Assembly (NCBI GenBank): GCA_003513495.1
Contig: DOPM01000055.1
Location: forward strand, 134,918 to 198,917
DNA from: Desulfosporosinus sp.
GTDB lineage: Bacteria; Bacillota; Desulfitobacteriia; Desulfitobacteriales; Desulfitobacteriaceae
Reading direction: 5' to 3'
Length of the DNA stretch: 64,000 bases
Shown in pieces: positions 61,475-64,000 of this stretch. Under the pieces are notes generated by a model that made no database searches, was not told the origin of the DNA, and worked only from the letters and a program-made list of their open reading frames with translations. The translations under genes were made by a program, and so were the position numbers. How positions within the stretch are numbered: the stretch's first letter is position 1; each line of letters opens with the position of its first letter.

Positions 61475-62659
61475 TTAAATGCCCATAACCTTCCTCATTA
61501 CACGTCCCTTTAACCTTCTCAACGGTTTTAGGGACCTAATTATGAGACTCTCCATGTCGGTTGGATTTTTTGTTAGTAGCTCATACCCATTATCTGTGAC
61601 TAATACTGTGTCAGAATGGCGAATACCACCTACTCCGTCAATGTATATACCGGGCTCAATGCTTATGAACATATTCTTCTCAAGTGTGTTTATACTACCC
61701 TCGGCTATCCATGGCCCTTCATGAGCACTCAGACCGAAGCCATGTCCTGTTCTATGAAGGAGGTTTTGACCGTATCCCGCTCTGGTTAAAAATTCTTTAA
61801 CGGTCACATCAATTTCTCCGCAGTTCATACCAGGCCTTACCATTCTAAAGGCTAATTCCCTTGCTTTGTTCATAACTTCGTAGGCTTCTATTACCTGTTT
61901 AGTAGGTTTTTCAAGGAAAAATGTCCTTTCACATTCTGTAGAATATCCGTTGACTCTCATTAAAGTTAAGGCAATGTGCGGGCCTTCTTTCAAACGATCA
62001 TCAACAGATGGTACACTATGGGGCTGGGCACTCATAGGTGCCGGCCACGCTCCGGCCAGAATATTCGTATTTAAAACGTCATACTCTATGTCCTTTATAA
62101 TCTGCATTTGAACATTACGACCTTGAGAAAACAACTCTAACTCAGAAACTCCAAAATAGGCGGCCTTAATAACGGATGCTAGTGCTATATCTGCATAGTA
62201 AGCCGACTGCCTAAGCATATCGACTTCATGCTCAGATTTTATTAACCTGACTGTTTCTACAAATGGAAAGACTTTTACGTTATAAGACGAGAGTTTAACA
62301 GCAATTTCTTGAGTAAGTGTGGGTTCAACGCCTACGTTATTAAATCCCTTTAATAAATCTTGCAGTTTCTCGAACCACCCTGAACCCTCGGGTGCAGGAT
62401 AATCCCAGTAACTATGAACCTCACCCACGTTAGGCGCCTCTGTCAAGTGTTCCCTTTCAAGTGCTGGAACAAGCAGAACTGAGGGTCCAGTATTTCTGAG
62501 AATGATAAAAAAGGGGCGCTCTAATGGTTTGAATGTTACGCCTGTCAGATAATATATGCTCTCTTCTGAAGAAACAATAAAACTTTCTAAACTATTATCT
62601 ACAATTAGTTTTTGTACCTTCTTCATTCTTTGTACATATTCTTCCCTGCCGATTCGCAC
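61475..62659 (-). CDS. M24-family protein, creatinase/ectoine-hydrolase-like
   Basis: 394 residues, start GTG 62659. An N-terminal creatinase domain (about 8-135) and a pita-bread catalytic domain (about 145-380) with HRTGHGFGLSAHEGP and SIEPGIYIDGVGGIRHSDT. The two metal-binding aspartates of aminopeptidase P (GYxSDxTRT) are replaced (NGYSTECERTF), and the second glutamate of GxRxED is serine. That pattern is closer to non-metal creatinase-like hydrolases than to Xaa-Pro peptidases. It pairs with the M19 gene downstream, suggesting breakdown of an amide or modified amino acid. Confidence 0.85.
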   Translation of the reverse strand: MRIGREEYVQRMKKVQKLIVDNSLESFIVSSEESIYYLTGVTFKPLERPFFIILRNTGPSVLLVPALEREHLTEAPNVGEVHSYWDYPAPEGSGWFEKLQDLLKGFNNVGVEPTLTQEIAVKLSSYNVKVFPFVETVRLIKSEHEVDMLRQSAYYADIALASVIKAAYFGVSELELFSQGRNVQMQIIKDIEYDVLNTNILAGAWPAPMSAQPHSVPSVDDRLKEGPHIALTLMRVNGYSTECERTFFLEKPTKQVIEAYEVMNKARELAFRMVRPGMNCGEIDVTVKEFLTRAGYGQNLLHRTGHGFGLSAHEGPWIAEGSINTLEKNMFISIEPGIYIDGVGGIRHSDTVLVTDNGYELLTKNPTDMESLIIRSLKPLRRLKGRVMRKVMGI

Positions 62660-63022
62660 CCAATATCACAACCTTTCTTTCCTTTAAGCTAAGTCTTAAG
62701 CATAACGAACCTAGGGTTTGTGACTCGTTCTAACCGCTTAAATTTTCCAAAGTGTCGCGAATTAATGACCAATAATTAACATTAGTATTCTGTTTTTAAT
62801 TCCATATTCCTCCATATAAATGTCCATCCCAAAAACTTCTTTAATGACTAAGTAAGCTCTCCCACGGAATTAAATAATTTAATCAACGAGTAAAAGAAAC
62901 TAAACGGCAGCCAATTAGAACACCTTCGTCTATCAGCAAGGACTTAAAAACAACCTAAGAAAGGCAGTCAAAAAAAACTAGCAGTATTTTTTTATCTCTT
63001 CAACTTTACCCGTGTGACCCGG
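62660..63022. other. Intergenic region without recognised features
   Basis: Upstream of the M24 gene and before the antisense RNA promoter. AT-rich with several stop codons in all frames. I see no gene, repeat or clear promoter. Confidence 0.5.
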
Positions 63023-63050
63023 TTGCATATTTACAGTCCATGGGTATAAT
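63023..63050 (+). promoter_or_regulatory. Promoter of the antisense RNA
   Basis: TTGCAT (63023-63028) and TATAAT (63045-63050) are 16 bases apart. The predicted start is near 63057. Confidence 0.7.
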
Positions 63051-63056
63051 ATTATA

Positions 63057-63170
63057 AAAGGACTGACGTGTCACAAGCACGCCAGTCCGGCAGGTTGTCT
63101 AACCAAACGGTTAGCCCGAATTAGAGGTTATAAGAAATAACCGCCATCCAGCCGGGGGCGGTTATTTTTC
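63057..63170 (+). ncRNA. Antisense RNA of a type I toxin-antitoxin-like pair
   Basis: A predicted transcript of about 115 bases. It begins with a hairpin GGACTGACGTG...GCACGCCAGTCC (63060-63088) and ends at a strong terminator AAATAACCGCC / GGCGGTTATTT (63135-63167, then TT). Its last 40 bases are complementary to the 3' end of the hydrophobic peptide mRNA from the other strand. The arrangement is that of RatA/txpA and SR4/bsrG, where the RNA blocks or destabilises the toxin message. No ORF is evident in it. Confidence 0.65.
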
Positions 63171-63229
63171 TTCATGATCATAACAATGAGTGTAGCAAAT
63201 GCAATCATTAAATACATCGCCTCAACCAT
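63128..63229 (-). CDS. Holin-like hydrophobic peptide, type I toxin candidate
   Basis: 33 codons starting MVEAMYLMIAFATLIVMI then MKKNNRP. One membrane helix followed by a basic tail is the pattern of TxpA/BsrG/holin-like toxins. AAGGA lies eight bases before the chosen ATG; an ATG at 63238 would add three residues. The last codons lie inside the bidirectional terminator. The mRNA leader (63230-63290) can fold so that CCACACCC pairs with GGGGGTGG, hiding the ribosome site. A promoter with an extended -10 (TGCTATAAT, 63297-63302) precedes it. Confidence 0.7.
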   Translation of the reverse strand: MVEAMYLMIAFATLIVMIMKKNNRPRLDGGYFL

Positions 63230-63296
63230 TGAGATCATCCTTCCACCCCCTTTCTAAAAGGGTGTGGCAAACCGTCCCACGACACCTGTTGCAGGT

Positions 63297-63305
63297 ATTA
63301 TAGCA
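63297..63305 (-). promoter_or_regulatory. Extended -10 promoter of the toxin-like gene
   Basis: TGCTATAAT on the minus strand (-10 at 63297-63302), with the start near 63290. No good -35 is seen, as is common for extended -10 promoters. Confidence 0.6.
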
Positions 63306-63355
63306 TAATCTTCCAGACAAAATGATGAAACTTATCCCTGACTATTCACAGGGTT

Positions 63356-63385
63356 CAGGCCGCTCATAATACGAGGTGGCCTGTT
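63356..63385. terminator. Terminator-like hairpin
   Basis: CAGGCCGC / GTGGCCTG followed by TTTTGTTTC on the plus strand. The hairpin and 20 bases before it are shared with 40414-40461. The rest of 63303-63562 holds nothing else. Confidence 0.55.
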
Positions 63386-63562
63386 TTGTTTCTTTTAAAC
63401 AACCATAGTGACTTTGAAAATCAGCCAAGCCCAGACAGGGAAAGGGGGAAGCAAAGGCTCCCTCTTTCTTGTAGACGTCTTGGGGTGTCACATGGCAACC
63501 CTCGAAAAACTCCCTGACCTTTACTTAAAATAAGCTGAACTCCCATGGGCTTTGAAGTATTC

Positions 63563-64000
63563 TTAACTCATTTTCTTAAAAGATCTGAACTGGATAATCC
63601 CCACCACCAAGACAGCCAAACCTAAGGCAAGGGGTAAAAGAAAGGGAAAGCGCTCTGTTAGGGGGAGCTTAGCCTCTTTGTACTGGGAGTTTACGCTGTA
63701 ACTTTTTAAAAACAGGATCTGAAGGCTGTCTTCCCTGATTTTGCTCTGCAGGAAGACCTCCCGGGCATCATATGTGGGGAAGGCCATTTGCTCATTACCC
63801 CAGAATATCTTGAAGGGCCCATTATCCGCTTCGTCCTTGACCAGGAGGCGGACAGGTACCAGCCCTACCTGGGCCTGGGAAAACTTTACGGGCTGATTGT
63901 CATCATTCTGCAGGGTAACCCGTAGGTAGCGGGCCTGGGTAAGGGGGTGTTCCAAGGAAAGGCTCTCATCCCCCCGGTCTGTTCCTCTGTAGAGATAGCA
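63563..64000 (-). CDS. DUF3999-type membrane protein, C-terminal part
   Basis: The frame is open to the right edge (it continues through YLYRGTDRGDESLSLEHP), so only the last 145 or so residues are visible. RYLRVTLQNDDNQPVKFSQA and a single C-terminal helix (FLLPLALGLAVLVVGIIQF) match the end of DUF3999 proteins, which are secreted beta-rich proteins held in the membrane by a C-terminal anchor. Function unknown. Confidence 0.7.
   Translation of the reverse strand, partial: CYLYRGTDRGDESLSLEHPLTQARYLRVTLQNDDNQPVKFSQAQVGLVPVRLLVKDEADNGPFKIFWGNEQMAFPTYDAREVFLQSKIREDSLQILFLKSYSVNSQYKEAKLPLTERFPFLLPLALGLAVLVVGIIQFRSFKKMS

Noticed and set aside
1..64000. tRNA or rRNA genes
   Set aside because: I looked for tRNA-like cloverleaf ends and conserved rRNA stretches and saw none; hairpin-rich intergenic sites resolved into terminators, repeats or the T-box.

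Overview
The window is a chromosomal stretch from a low-to-mid GC, anaerobic, Gram-positive Clostridia. The gene mix fits a Peptococcaceae-type spore former such as Desulfosporosinus or Desulfitobacterium: hybrid-cluster protein, ADP-forming acyl-CoA synthetase, a CoA-disulfide reductase fused to rhodanese/TusA/DsrE domains, Fe-S flavoproteins, a T-box leader, and strong GGAGG ribosome binding sites. The genus is an inference; no rRNA or other phylogenetic marker is present. I saw no tRNA, rRNA or CRISPR array.

Layout. 0-5.6 kb: a YesMN-type two-component pair (minus), with the first codons of a further gene at the left edge, then an ABC exporter and a 4Fe-4S protein (plus). 5.5-10.4 kb (minus): an AlaA-type aminotransferase behind an apparent alanine T-box, an AraC/GyrI regulator and an ADP-forming acyl-CoA synthetase. 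10.7-13.4 kb (plus): a BlaI/M56 peptidase operon with a lipoprotein and a membrane protein, under a large palindromic operator. 13.5-20.9 kb: the CoA-disulfide reductase fusion (minus), then a TetR / frameshifted MFS exporter / rifampin-phosphotransferase-like cassette (plus). 21-24.6 kb: an HTH/DUF3169 pair and hcp. 24.7-33 kb: an accessory, decaying zone with a DAO-type oxidoreductase, an old-yellow-enzyme protein, three broken genes, duplicated gene scraps and a group II intron remnant. 33-43 kb: a TerD-VWA protein, DsrE, two methyltransferases, a DUF2268 protease, a pair of U32 proteins and an NhaC fragment. 43-50 kb: a large GC-richer unknown protein, an MmyB-type regulator divergent from an EFR1-type flavodoxin-ferredoxin, an orphan acyl carrier protein, the one intact REP-type transposase and a GH5 glycosidase. 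50-54.4 kb: a D-cysteine desulfhydrase/L-cysteate lyase homologue, an NhaC antiporter and a divergent IclR regulator. 55-64 kb: a MerR regulator, acetyltransferases, acylphosphatase, a LysE exporter, two peptidase-family genes (M19 and M24) with altered metal ligands, a type I toxin-antitoxin-like locus and a DUF3999 gene running off the right edge.

Two themes tie the window together. First, one REP/IS200-type element family (an intact copy at 47.2-48.1 kb and eight deleted relatives) is scattered from 21 to 60 kb, always in the same orientation. Three of the deleted copies share one internal deletion and so look like a mobilised MITE. Second, much of the accessory DNA is made of small duplicated scraps of genes found elsewhere in the window. 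The least conventional locus is at 63.0-63.3 kb: a 33-codon hydrophobic peptide gene whose Shine-Dalgarno can be sequestered in a hairpin, converging on an antisense transcription unit through a shared terminator. A degraded copy lies at 37.6-37.75 kb.
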